Below, piece by piece: positions 1 through 58,152 of a stretch of 64,000 nt of DNA. The stretch is from Trochalopteron elliotii (lineage: Eukaryota > Chordata > Aves > Passeriformes > Leiothrichidae). Under the pieces are notes generated by a model. The model was not told the origin of the DNA. It searched no databases and saw nothing but the letters and a program-made list of their open reading frames with translations. The stretch lies in NCBI GenBank assembly GCA_024734555.1, contig JANPWX010000548.1, positions 1,816,482-1,880,481 on the forward strand, given 5' to 3'. Every line of letters starts with the position of its first letter. Within the stretch, counting starts at the first letter, position 1. The translations under genes were made by a program, and so were the position numbers.

Positions 1-47803
<47,803 letters not shown>

Positions 47804-48168
47804 NNNNNNNNNNNNNNNNNNNNNNNNNNNNNNNNNNNNNNNNNNNNNNNNNNNNNNNNNNNNNNNNNNNNNNNNNNNNNNNNNNNNNNNNNNNNNNNNN
47901 NNNNNNNNNNNNNNNNNNNNNNNNNNNNNNNNNNNNNNNNNNNNNNNNNNNNNNNNNNNNNNNNNNNNNNNNNNNNNNNNNNNNNNNNNNNNNNNNNNNN
48001 NNNNNNNNNNNNNNNNNNNNNNNNNNNNNNNNNNNNNNNNNNNNNNNNNNNNNNNNNNNNNNNNNNNNNNNNNNNNNNNNNNNNNNNNNNNNNNNNNNNN
48101 NNNNNNNNNNNNNNNNNNNNNNNNNNNNNNNNNNNNNNNNNNNNNNNNNNNNNNNNNNNNNNNNNNNN
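47804..48168. other. Assembly gap (365 N), probably hiding ATE1 exon 1
   Basis: A run of N within a very GC-rich stretch. ATE1 exon 2 starts with a split codon 0.84 kb away, and neither flank translates to anything like the ATE1 N-terminus, so the start codon and CxxC motif are inferred to be inside. GC-rich first exons are often lost in bird assemblies. ORFs drawn across the Ns are artefacts. Confidence 0.9.
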
Positions 48169-48414
48169 CCCCCCCGCCCGCGGGCGGATCGGCGATGAAA
48201 CATCGCGGCCGCTTCTCGCACCGTGTGCCCGCACACCCTCACGGCCGGAGCAGCTTCTCAGCCCGCACACCGGCCTGCCAGAGGGCATGGATCCCTGTGT
48301 ACCTCCCTCAGCTGCTGCAGCAGGATAAAAGGATGGAAGAAATCTGAGGTCTTCCACAGAGCTCATTTTCTCTGAAAATGGAACAAGACTTCATGGACTC
48401 TTAATAAAATAATG

Positions 48415-48720
48415 TTGTGGCCCCATAGAGCTGGCCTGCCCAATGCCCAAGTTACCAAACAAATACCGGAGGAGTTTGGAATAATGGAAGGGGGAACTGC
48501 TATCTGTAATTGAGACAGAATTTCCAAACTCAAACCTTTATTTCCAGAACAGGAAGAACAGCAGGGCAGTATCGATTCTCCTGCAGCACCCGAAATCATG
48601 TAGGATATCAAGATTATCCCAGCAGGGATGTTTAACCATGGGAACTCCACTTGCTGCTGCTGGGGTGAGACAAGGGAGGAAAGAACACAATTTTTGCTTT
48701 TTACTAAGTTCATCAGTGCT
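48415..48720 (-). mobile_element. Weak LTR-like block next to the ATE1 promoter
   Basis: Minus-strand AATAAAGGTTTGAGTTTGG followed by CTGTCTCAATTACAG resembles an LTR R-U5 segment, in a block with moderate GC. Without TATA box or termini this is only a suggestion; it could equally be unique intergenic sequence with a poly(A) signal. Confidence 0.25.
48537..48542 (-). terminator. Second AATAAA on the minus strand
   Basis: AATAAA followed by GGTTTGAGTTTGG, a GT-rich downstream element of the kind used for cleavage. It could serve NSMCE4A as a distal poly(A) site only about 0.2 kb from the ATE1 CpG island, or belong to a degenerate LTR (see the LTR-like entry here). Confidence 0.35.
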
Positions 48721-48791
48721 ACTAAACTTTCTATGAACAGCAAACTGAGCCGTAATATATAAATAACTTTGTCACAAGTCTAAACTTCCTC

Positions 48792-48955
48792 AGGGTGCCC
48801 AGAGAAGCTGTGGCTGCCCCTGGAAGTGTCCAAGGCCAGGTTGGACAGGGCTTGGAGCAGCCTGGGACAGTAGAAGGTGCCCCTGCCCGTGGCAGGGGGT
48901 GGAACTGGATGAGATTTAAGGTCCCTTCTGATCAAACCCATTCCACGGTTCTAAA
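48792..48955 (+). mobile_element. CR1 LINE 3' fragment between the two genes
   Basis: CAGGGTGCCCAGAGAAGCTG through GGTGGAACTGGATGAGATTT to CATTCCACGGTTCT. It sits between the NSMCE4A 3' end and the ATE1 promoter. Confidence 0.93.
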
Positions 48956-49000
48956 CAAAGCAGCTCATATAAAGCATTGAGATGTTCCCGAAAAAATAAA

Positions 49001-49006
49001 TTTATT
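49001..49006 (-). terminator. Candidate proximal NSMCE4A poly(A) signal
   Basis: TTTATT on the plus strand reads AATAAA on the minus strand, about 0.6 kb past the NSMCE4A stop codon, followed by A/T-rich then mixed sequence. It would give a 3' UTR of about 640 nt. There is no transcript evidence. Confidence 0.5.
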
Positions 49007-49620
49007 TTTTAACAATATATACATATAGACATATATAACATTTAATAATACAGCCATATAAAACAACTGTTGAAACAAATGTTTTGAGGTATTTTCTTTA
49101 AGGCACCTAAGGGGAAAGAAAAAAACCAAGAGAAGACAGTAAGACAATATGCATTAAGATCTAGAACTGACCAAACAACTGTGACAGTGAGGACTTCAGT
49201 CCTATCACTGGAAGAATTTCATGGAAGCAGAAGGGAAAACATCCTGATTCCCTCTAAGTCCTTCTTCAGACTACTTTAGTAACAACATCAGCTGTCAGGT
49301 AGTTAAGAAACCAAACAGAAAAACTAAGCTGTGATTCTTTCCAACACTGCATTCTGATTACAAAGTGGCAAAAAATAACTCATCACTTAACTGATCATCA
49401 AACTCAAAAATAAAGGTTTTTCTTCCCAGTTAATCATTGCATACAAAGCTAGATTACATATTGTTTCATGAAGAGGACAAGAACACAGCAGTTCCAGATA
49501 TTAGTGTCACCCTGCATATAGCTTCTGCATTTGGAAGTCACCCATAGTTTCCCTGAAGTTATTCCAGGTGCATAAGGAATTTACTGAGTTAGATTTGTTA
49601 AAAGAACTTACTTGAATAGT

Positions 49621-49704
49621 TTACTCTGTCTCCATTTCCTCTTCAGGGCTCTGAGAAAGAGGGGGAATCATGGGTTCTGTGATCTCAAATGTTTCTATGA
49701 TGTC
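49621..49704 (-). CDS. NSMCE4A: NSMCE4A exon 10 (stop codon)
   Basis: 84 coding nt, acceptor TAACCAG, ending in TAA. It encodes [20 protein letters not shown] and [18 protein letters not shown] matches human EIVKTFEISEP; the acidic tail after that is different and longer. Confidence 0.95.
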   Translation of the reverse strand, partial: DIIETFEITEPMIPPLSQSPEEEMETE

Positions 49705-52700
49705 CTGGTTAGAGATGACAGCAACATGTCAGTCAGCAGAGATAACTATTTCCATTTAATTACCACCACGCAAGAAATAAAGTTTCTGATACTAAGGCAC
49801 TGTTTCAAATTACTACATTTCTCCTGCACGTTCTGAGTGAAGGACAAAAGAAAAGAGCTGTATGTGTGCTCAAAACTGCTTTTTGTCCAAGATTTATTAC
49901 AATGAGGAAATTGCATGGTGAACTTCTCCTCCAGAGACAAGTCTTGTACAGAAGGGAAGAAACAGATTCTGTATTTACCCAATCTTTGTGTGAAACAGTA
50001 AAGACAAGTCAGTGCACAGCTTTAAAGCACTTCAGGAATCAAAGATGCAATCACTACCCCAATTCTCCGTTTTCTTGCAGCTACAAACATCCCTCAGATC
50101 TGTGATTGTTCTGGCATCCCTAATGTCAGATGCAGTGTTACTGCCCTCCCCAGAGCAGGGAACACACAGCTCTCAGGTTTCAGTAAAAAAGTACTGCTCC
50201 AAAGTATGAAATGCTCTCTGTGGTACCTTCCATTCTCTCTGGTCCAGCCTGATGATGACCTGGTTCCGTTCTCCAGCTCTGCTGTCCTTCTCCCCTGCCC
50301 TTCTGGGTTTTGTGGGCTCTGATCAAAACACAGCATTTTCAGGATTTACACTTGTAAAGTCAATTTCCACCAAGAAAACAAAAGCTCCCCAAAAATCAGA
50401 TCAATCCTACACGTTCCACACAGTTAGTCTCTATCAAGAGCTTGTTCCATGCACTGCTGGATATACTTCCTTAGTCTCACATCTTAAAAATCTAGGAACT
50501 AACTTTTTACAGAAGGACCTAAATATTTAATTCCTTACAAAATCCCACCAAAGTCCTAACCCACTGATATCCTGTGGGAATGAAAGCCAAGCTCATATGA
50601 AGAATGGCATTTCCCTTCCAACTGTTTTGAAGCTGCAGTAGTTCCCAACTCTGAGACAAGAAAGTTCTCACACCCAAAAATACCCTTCTTCAGCCAAGTG
50701 TAGTAATGTTCATGTACTTATTAGCAAAACCATAACTCCAAAGGTAATAACCTTTGATTTCTAACAATAGAATTAATTTGTACAAATCAGCATAATGGTC
50801 TTTTTCCATACATTGATAAAAGACTCAATCCTTTCAGCTTCTCATAAATCTCATCCTGCCTTCAATTACACTCACTGCATATCCCCAGTTAAAAATACAC
50901 CTAAACCTTTGTGACCATGTAACATGTAATGTTATCACAAAAACCAATTAGAGTGTTTTAAAGCTAAACTTTACCTATCACTGGCAACTCATCTTCATCC
51001 ACCTTTATTCTTGCAAGACCATCCTAAACAACAGTGAGATTTAAAGTTTCATAACTTCAGAGTTTTCCAGTTAGGATAATGCACTGAAATTTCATATTTT
51101 TACTTACTACATAATCATGAACAGGTACATATATTGATAAAGAATCTTTATTGGCATATCATATTAGAAAAAAACTAGTTTAATACAGCACTTATGCATA
51201 AAGAAGGCAGTCCATATAGCACAGTGTAACTGCTGGATTATAAAAGTTTAGCTTAATTAACAATTAAAATCATTATTATTCTTTAAATATACTTGAGCTA
51301 ACCCTTCATAATAACATTTCTATTCAATAGAAAACCTGAATTAGTCAAAATATCCTTGGCAGTTTTCATCTTTTCAAGAATTAATTTTATTTATTAAACA
51401 AACTAAGCATAGTTTTGAAGTGCAAATCCATGGATTCCAAAAGAATATAACACCTTGCATTAACATAGTTTTCTACAGTCTCAGTAACTCCTCTATACTC
51501 TATGAGAAGTTTTCTACATCTAAAATGTGAGCCAGAATCTTTTTTGATAAACATATTGAGTGCAAAAATATCACTACTGTTTTGTTGGTGAACTGATTGC
51601 AGTACAAAAAAATAAAGTCAGTCAACTCTGTTTCCTTTTTCATTCAATTACCAAAATATCACAGACTGTTTACAGAAAATAAATTAGTATTCCTCACATT
51701 TAAATCCTAATTCTTCAGTATCAAAGCCAGAAAAAAACCAGGTCAGTATTTCTAATTGTAGTATCTAAAGTGATATTTTAAGAAGATGTCACGCCTTACC
51801 CTGATAAGGAAGGACACATGAAACATGTTTTCCACAGTGCGTGCAAACGAGTTCGGATCAATGACAAAATCAAAGAAGGAAATGGGTGTATTAGCTGGGG
51901 ATGCAAAAATGGCTTTGTTAAAATAAACAAACAAACAAACAAACAGGTGGCATACACAGAGCTAACAGATGTAAACACAAACTTAAGAGAGCCAGTACAC
52001 CTTTCAAAGGCTAAAGGGATGTTTGTCAATTCAGTTACAATGCTGAATTCCCAGTTGCCTGCAAAAACTGTGTGTTCTATAAAGTATATTATTTTCTTCC
52101 ACCTTTTCCCCCACAAAGATCCATATATTTGACTACCTGACTGGCATCTACAAATGGCAGGCTTTAATCAGGAGAGAGGATTTACATTTACTTTAAACAG
52201 CAGCTGATCAGTGTTCATAAAAAATACATAGTTGGTATATGTACATCAACAAAGATTTCTACTTGCAGACTTCACCTCATTTTGTCTCTGTAGTTTCACC
52301 ACTCCCAACTGTAGAAGACACAGAATATACATTTTCCCCAGTTAATGCTTAATTTAATCATACTTACGATCATTCTCAAAATGAGTCTGCAGTATTCTCA
52401 AGACCCTCTCTACTTCTTTTTCTGTAGCTTCTTGATGAGACTCCTCCATTTTTTTTAACTGGGGAAAAGAAACAGAGATTCACCTCAGATAACTGTTGTT
52501 GAAATACCAGAATATGCCAAGGGTCTGTGTGACAGCCTGGGCCTGGACAGGAAGGCCAGGTGTCACCACGGGATTTTGGGTGCCAAATTTCCCTTTGGTG
52601 GCACTAGAAATGAGAGACATCATCTGATGACCTGAAAAAGAACCACTTTACTAAGGAGCAAAACAACAAACAACAAACCCAACTCAGGATGGGGCTCACC

Positions 52701-55700
52701 AAAAGGGTGAGGGCCAGGGGGTAACAGTAACTTCTACAGGGTAGGAAAGGGCAGAGTCTGAGGGCAGGGAACCCATCAGGAGAGAGGATTAGGAATATGA
52801 AAATTATTGCAGCACAAAGTAACCAATGGTAACAAGGGAAACAGAGAACTTCCTAGTCTAATCTACATAGGGAGCTGCCATGAGGCCTCATGGGTGAGAT
52901 TTCTCTTACCCTGACCAGGGGGATTTCTGCCCATGGCCTTAGCTCAAGCCTTTCTTTGACCCCAACAGGCCTCTTTTGAATGTGTAACATAAAAGTTGAT
53001 TTTTTTCTCCTTGCATACAATGTAACAAACACACTTAATGCAAACATGAGACAACTTTGAAGAGTTTTAGGTTTTCACAGAATCACAGAATGTGCAGGTT
53101 GGAAGAGACCTTCAAGATCATCAAGTCCAACCCAGCCCTAACATCTCAACTAAATCATGGCACTGAGTGCAACATCCAGTCTTTTTTAAACACATGCAGG
53201 GATAGTGACTCCACCACCTCCCCGGGCAAACCATTCCAGTATTTAATCACTCCTTCCATGAAAAACTTCTTCCTAATATCAAATCTTTATTTCCCTTGAT
53301 GCAGCCTGAGGCTGTGTCCTCTCGTTCTGTCAGCAGCTGCCTGGAGAAAGAGACCAGCCCCCAGCTGTCTACAACCAGCCTTCAGGAAGTTATAGAGAGT
53401 TTTAATTCTCATCTTACAATACCAATCTGAAAGGCCATGGTTTGTATGTTTGTGTGTTTTGAGCTCGTGTACAGGTGTACACTTACTTTTCAATAGCTCT
53501 GAGGAGTTGGGTTACACAGTGCTACAATCTGTGAGTTTAATGAAGATGATCATTTGGAACCCACAAACCCTCCAGCTCCTCTTCTTCCCAGTACAAACTA
53601 CAACAAATCTTTTCTATCACTGTCTGGATTGAGTAGGCTGCCTTTTAAAAAGCAACAATCAACCATTTGCCTCTATACCCTGCCATTATCACAGCCTCAG
53701 CTCCCCTGTAACAACACAAATTATATCTGCAGTTTCAGATGTAAGCCTCTTTCAGTGCTCCCAGACTTTTGCTTTTCTGCCAGTGAATGACACAAAGAAT
53801 AAGGAAACAGAAAGCACAAAAACCAGTGGTTATGTGAGCTAATTATCTTGCTGCCATTAACCACATTTCAGTGCAAATGTCACACCCTGTTAAACGCTTT
53901 AAAGAAAAATGGAAACCACGCTAATGTAAAGAAGTTTCTATTTTGTTTCCTTTCAAAGCAACGGGCAACAGAACAAGTAAGCTCCTCCCTTGAAAAATCA
54001 GTTTGCAAACCCCATTTCTGAACATGAAATTGGTCTGTAAATCCTATTTCCTTCCACTCAGTGAAATACTACAGTCCACACAAAACAAATCAAGAAGCCT
54101 AAAAATGGAGTCTGAATCCTTCAGCAGAAGCTCAGAAGGAGAGGGGCTGATGTGTGTGCCTCCAGCTCCAGCTGGACACAGCCAACCAAGGATTGCTGGC
54201 AATAACAACCAAGGAGTGGTGGTAATCACACACTGTGAGAAACAACAGGATATAGCTGGAGAAAGTGCCATATGAAGGTAGGACAGCACTTTTCTGGGAC
54301 AAACATCCTTGTTCTGGCTCCTGGAGATAAGCACAGCACAGCACAAACCTCTGTGGATCTTGGATGCTCCTTTCCCCTTACGGGTGGGATGTCACAAATA
54401 CTACACACATTCATTGTCATTTGTAATAACTGTGCCAGTACAAATGGTTAATAAACATAACACTTTACCAACCTGAGCAGGCATTGCCTGTTCTGCTTTT
54501 CCTCTGCTGGCTTTCTTCTGCCTCTCAATCCGTTGCTTTGGTACAGGAGGCTCAGACTTGAAAGATCCCAGCCTAACCAAAACACAAAGAACACAAATGT
54601 GGTTTACACTGTATGCTTAGGAATCTTTATACTGAGCACTGGATGTCCTCAAGAAAGTGCAAAGTGATGACTGATACCCAAAGATAAAGCTTCATCACAT
54701 TTAGAGAGTTCTGCAAGGAACCAGCCCCAAAAGTTGTTCCAGTATGTTGACAGCCTCATACCTTGTCAACACTCTGCTGTGATTTCAGATTAGACTCAAT
54801 TCAAGCCAAGGCATCAAAGACAAGAATCAGTTAAGGCCTTGAGCTTGAGCTCAATTACCTTGAGCTGCAGTACACACTATTTCCTCGAAGAAACTTACAT
54901 GAAAAGCAGGAAGAAACTTACATGTAGTGAAAAACAGGTGCTCTTTTGATGTACTTGAGTGCTTCTTCTCCCATTCTCTTCCAGGCATCTCCAGGTAAAA
55001 AACCACCTGGACCATCCTCAGAGTCATCAGCTTCTTCAGTGCGATTTATACCCATGAAGGTCAGCTACAAAAAAAAAAAAAATCTGCAATAAAAATTCAC
55101 TTAGAGGTAAATTCATGGTGAAACACTCTATTGTGGTGTTTGCCTGATGTATTAGTATTTAATACCACTGCCTAAGAACTTAGACTTTCCTGATAAACAC
55201 TGAAATTCACCCTTGTGTTTAGCAACCAATGAAAGCCAGAGGTAAACAAAACTGCTTAGGTTCCAACACATTTTCAGTGATGTATGAAGAAGCAGAACAT
55301 TACTTATACTGCACTTTAGAGCTCAGATGTCTCACAGTTTTTGAACACCACACACTCACAGGAAGCCCAACCCCTCAAGTATCATAGAACTTCTCTGGCC
55401 TATCTCTGTATCCACCAGTCCACACTAACCCAGGAAAAAATTTAAATTGAACTCAATGTTTTTTATAGGCTTGAGCAAACACTCAAGATTCCTTGTTGAT
55501 CTGCTGGAACATAAAGGGAGCATTTTCAAGGAGCAAAAAAGCCAACAGACTGCTTAAAAGCTGTTCTGATCTGACTCTTCCCCCCAGTCACAGTACGAAG
55601 AGTCAAACTGTCCAGTCTGAAAGCATTCAAGTGTCCCAAAGTCCCATTTCATGTCAGTGACACAGAGCCTCCAGAACTCTATCCAAAAACATAGAAACCA

Positions 55701-58152
55701 GTGGACAGGATAAAGAAACTACTTAGCTACTGAGAAACAACAGAAGAGTGACTGAGAAAAGAGCAGAAGGCCTTAAGAGCACAAACTGACTGAACCCTGT
55801 AAAGCAGCAGCAGTGCAATAATGGGGGAGGTGTCTGCATTTTAAGTCAGATTTTCCCCTGCTGCAAGTGCTTAACATGTAGTTTAAGACAATTAACAACA
55901 GTAACCAGAAAGTTTATCACAGAAATTCATAGGAAGAGCATTAAATTCCACCAGACCTGCCATGTAGTGCCTGACAAGCTGAGGCTTTATGGTTCTGTAA
56001 CAAACAGGGCAAACCTCCAGCAGAAATGTTGGCAAATTCAGAGCCTGGATCTTACCAAGTCTTCTGCATATGCCGTTGAGTCAAATGCTGACATCTCTGA
56101 GTGTAACTCACAGGCCTTCTCCTTTCCTAAATTGGATGCTAAAACTAGAAACTGGGCATCCAGTGCAGCCTCTCGAGCACGGCGAACTGTTACAGAAAAG
56201 ATTTTACGGTGATTAATATGAAATTGTCACAATTAGAATTATCAGATTTAGCACAGGGACTCTCCTAGCTTTAGTGCTTTGGAAATCCTTTTATTGCAAT
56301 GGCCTCTAACACACATAATCGTTATAATATTTGCATTTAAAAAAAAAAAAAGAACGATGAACCATGGAAAAGTAACATACAATCTTGAACAACTGCATTT
56401 TTTATCTATGTGTTTTCCACCTTTCCAAGTGTAATGAACCCCTCTACACTGATATTTTTTGTGTGTATTACTGATACACATTGTTCCAGTGAATCAAAAT
56501 AAAGCAAGGAGTTATTTCTAAGAGCAAATAAACTGTAATGATATTTATTTTTTCATATCAACTTAGTCAACCAATCTTCAACTTAACACAGCTATTTTAA
56601 GTTACATAAAAGTTCTGATTAAGCAGTTGGTCCTCAACTTCACTCTTGCTCTCTTTTGTTTGTAAGGCATCATCACCTCACTCTTGGCCAAACACATCAA
56701 TTAAAGACCACAGAACTTGTTTTACCTCCATCAAAAATTGCATTGGCTTCTTCCAAAGCTTCTGTCAGGCTGTTGCTTTTGGAATTCAGCATGGCTTCTC
56801 GATTTTCTGTGGGAAAAGACACAAAGGAAATCCTGAATTACTTAACATAGAAGCACTGAGAAACACTGTGATTGTTTGATGCTGACTGGAGGCCAGGTGC
56901 CCACCAAAGCTCCATCACTCCTCTCCTCAACTGGACCAAGGAGAGAAAACAAAACAAAAAGCTCACGGATCTAGAACAAGGGAGAGATCACTCACCACTT
57001 ACCTCACAGGCAAAACAGGCTCGACTTGGGGAAATGAGTGAAATTTCCATGAAAGAAACAAAGCAGCCCCTAAAACTGTATGCTTGGTCACTTCTATAAA
57101 CAGCCTGGATCACCCATAAACTGTACTGCAGCCTCTCGTAAAACAACTGCAGAAATTTATCAAGTATTCACAAAACAACTAATCCCACGTGCTGCTGAAC
57201 TTGGCAGTGCTACTCACACAACCGTGGCCACATTTTTGTGAATGTGGCACAACTCACTCAAGTGCACATAGAAGAAGGACTCACACACCTGTCTGGAGAG
57301 ATGCTAAAAACTACACAGCATTGTTTGGAAGGCCCAAGAATAACTTTCTGGTCCAGGCACATAATGATACCTGCAGTTTCAAACTAAAGCTCAGACACCA
57401 CGAAAGCAAAAGTAAAGGATTTCGCTGCATCTCCAGGTCTAAAGCCGACTGTTCCTTGCACCAACGCAGGCACCACATGTGTGTTAGTGCAGCCAAATCC
57501 CTCGTAACCTCGCTATCCCAGGGGATGCAGGACAGGGACTTCACAGGACAAGGGGCAATGGCCTCACACTGAAGGAGACTACGTTTAGGTATCAGGAAGA
57601 AATTTCCCTGTGAGGGTGGTGAGGCCCAGAGAAGCTCTGATGCCCCATCCTTGGAAGTGTCCACGGCCAGGCTGGACAGGGCTCGGAGCAACCTGGGACA
57701 GTGGAAGGTGTCCCCGCCACGGTTGAAACGAGAGTACCGGTAAAGTCCCTTCCAACGAACCCATGATTTCGCGATTCCACGATTCCTGGGAGTCCAATTT
57801 CGATGCAAATTACAAACCCAAAGAAAACATCAGCAGCCCGAGGAACCCGGAGCTGCCAGGAACGCTCCCACAGTTCCCCACACGCCCAGGACGGACCGGC
57901 CGCCATCCCGGACCCCACCACCCGCAGCCCCGGCGCTCCCCCCGCCGCCTCCTTACGCTGCACGTAGGAGATGAGCTCCCGATACTGGCTCCGGATCATC
58001 CTGTGGTGCTCCCTGTCGCCGCCCTCGCCGACGTTCAGCTGCCGAAACCTCTCCCCCGCCGCCTCGGCCGTGTCCTCCTGAGCGTGAGGCGTGCGCGAGC
58101 GGCGGCCCCGCGAGGCCGGGGAGGACTCGCCGCTGTCGGCGGTCTGCGACAT
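49621..58152 (-). CDS. NSMCE4A: NSMCE4A, SMC5/6 complex kleisin subunit Nse4 (complete, 10 exons)
   Basis: Nse4 is the kleisin of the SMC5/6 complex: its N-terminal part contacts the SMC6 neck and the Nse1-Nse3 pair, and its C-terminal winged-helix domain binds the SMC5 head. The complex acts in nuclear DNA repair and chromosome segregation. Ten exons with GT/AG boundaries and matching phases give 353 residues; human is about 385. The helix [20 protein letters not shown] and NREAMLNS (about residues 48-75) is the N-terminal kleisin motif. The C-terminal domain (about 214-340) holds [57 protein letters not shown] and [20 protein letters not shown]. The start is the first in-frame ATG and has G at -3. 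Introns separate it from the intronless relative EID3. N-terminus and exon 9 differ most from mammals. Confidence 0.97.
50227..50318 (-). CDS. NSMCE4A: NSMCE4A exon 9
   Basis: 92 nt, acceptor GATCAG and donor GTACCA. The first half encodes a basic stretch, [19 protein letters not shown], that differs from the acidic Asn/Glu-rich mammalian loop. The second half, [11 protein letters not shown], matches human GIIALSYRDWE and is a strand and helix of the winged-helix fold. Confidence 0.92.
50975..51023 (-). CDS. NSMCE4A: NSMCE4A exon 8 (49-nt small exon)
   Basis: 49 nt, acceptor GTTTAG and donor GTAAAG. It encodes [16 protein letters not shown] plus the first base of a Glu codon, and matches human DGFARIRLDQDRLPVIE. 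It is not visible as an ORF; found from the splice-joined reading frame. Confidence 0.95.
51800..51894 (-). CDS. NSMCE4A: NSMCE4A exon 7
   Basis: 95 nt, acceptor CCCCAG and donor GTAAGG. After a split Pro codon it encodes [20 protein letters not shown] and [11 protein letters not shown], the core of the Nse4 C-terminal domain. Confidence 0.97.
51922..51945. repeat. (AAAC)n microsatellite
   Basis: About five to six AAAC/ACAA units just upstream (in transcription order) of NSMCE4A exon 7, 28 bp from its acceptor. Confidence 0.85.
52368..52458 (-). CDS. NSMCE4A: NSMCE4A exon 6
   Basis: 91 nt, acceptor CCCCAG and donor GTAAGT. It encodes [20 protein letters not shown] and [27 protein letters not shown] is almost invariant in vertebrate NSMCE4A, which makes this one of the most diagnostic exons. 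Confidence 0.97.
52525..52995 (-). mobile_element. Candidate LTR-like repeat in NSMCE4A intron 5
   Basis: A GC-richer block foreign to the AT-rich intron. On the minus strand it has a CCAAT-type box (TTACCATTGGTTAC), a candidate AGTAAA poly(A) signal (CTTAGTAAAGTGG) followed by a GT-containing stretch, and it begins TGTTTGTTAC and ends GCTGTCACACA. This resembles a solo LTR, but the family is not identified and target duplications are not clear. Confidence 0.4.
53079..53410 (-). mobile_element. CR1 LINE 3' fragment (~330 bp)
   Basis: AATCACAGAATGTGCAGGTT then GGAAGAGACCTTCAAGATCA, followed by the CR1 segments GTGACTCCACCACCTCCCCG and GCTGTGTCCTCTCGTTCTGT. The lead sequence differs from the other copies, so it is a different CR1 subfamily. 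In NSMCE4A intron 5. Confidence 0.93.
54473..54572 (-). CDS. NSMCE4A: NSMCE4A exon 5
   Basis: 100 nt, acceptor GGTTAG and donor GTTGGT. It encodes [20 protein letters not shown] and [13 protein letters not shown]. The basic linker [10 protein letters not shown] and the AMPAQ motif lead into the C-terminal winged-helix domain. Confidence 0.96.
54922..55064 (-). CDS. NSMCE4A: NSMCE4A exon 4
   Basis: 143 nt, acceptor TTTGTAG and donor GTAAGT. It encodes [20 protein letters not shown] and ends RAPVFHYM across the junction. The acidic stretch and [15 protein letters not shown] align with human residues before the FHF(L)LGS motif but are diverged. Confidence 0.95.
56056..56186 (-). CDS. NSMCE4A: NSMCE4A exon 3
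   Basis: 131 nt, acceptor TAACAG and donor GTAAGA. It encodes [20 protein letters not shown] then [20 protein letters not shown] and EDL. This is the Nse3-binding region of the family and is among the best conserved parts of the protein. Confidence 0.96.
56726..56806 (-). CDS. NSMCE4A: NSMCE4A exon 2
   Basis: 81 nt, acceptor CCCACAG and donor GTAAAA. It completes a Gln codon and encodes [20 protein letters not shown] then NAIFDG. It continues the N-terminal kleisin helix-turn-helix and matches human NREDILNAGDKLTEVLEEAN at most structural positions. Confidence 0.96.
56807..57956 (-). other. NSMCE4A intron 1
   Basis: 1.15 kb; CR1 at 57,588-57,788, unique sequence toward exon 2, CpG-rich sequence toward exon 1. 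Confidence 0.85.
57588..57788 (+). mobile_element. CR1 LINE 3' fragment in NSMCE4A intron 1
   Basis: TATCAGGAAGAAATTTCCCT through GAAGCTCTGATGCC and GGGACAGTGGAAGGTGTCCC. It ends with imperfect short repeats (CATGATTTCGCGATTCCACGA), as CR1 3' tails do. CpG decay is limited here because it lies at the edge of the CpG island. Confidence 0.9.

Larger units (their letters stand above)
48311..49620 (-). other. NSMCE4A 3' UTR and short intergenic interval
   Basis: From the NSMCE4A stop to the ATE1 island is only about 1.3 kb. It holds two minus-strand AATAAA signals (49,001 and 48,537), a CR1 fragment and a weak LTR-like block. No coding sequence recognised. Confidence 0.75.
49705..56725 (-). other. 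NSMCE4A introns 2-9
   Basis: Eight introns between the exons listed: 522, 656, 776, 473, 2014, 349, 991 and 539 bp from left to right. The 2-kb intron 5 (52,459-54,472) carries the CR1 at 53,079 and the LTR-like block at 52,525; the others have only simple repeats. No embedded RNA gene recognised. Confidence 0.8.

Noticed and set aside
49621..58152. EID3 (the NSMCE4A paralogue) as the identity of the second gene
   Set aside because: EID3 is an intronless mammalian retrocopy-type gene; this locus has ten exons and sits next to ATE1, as NSMCE4A does in human.
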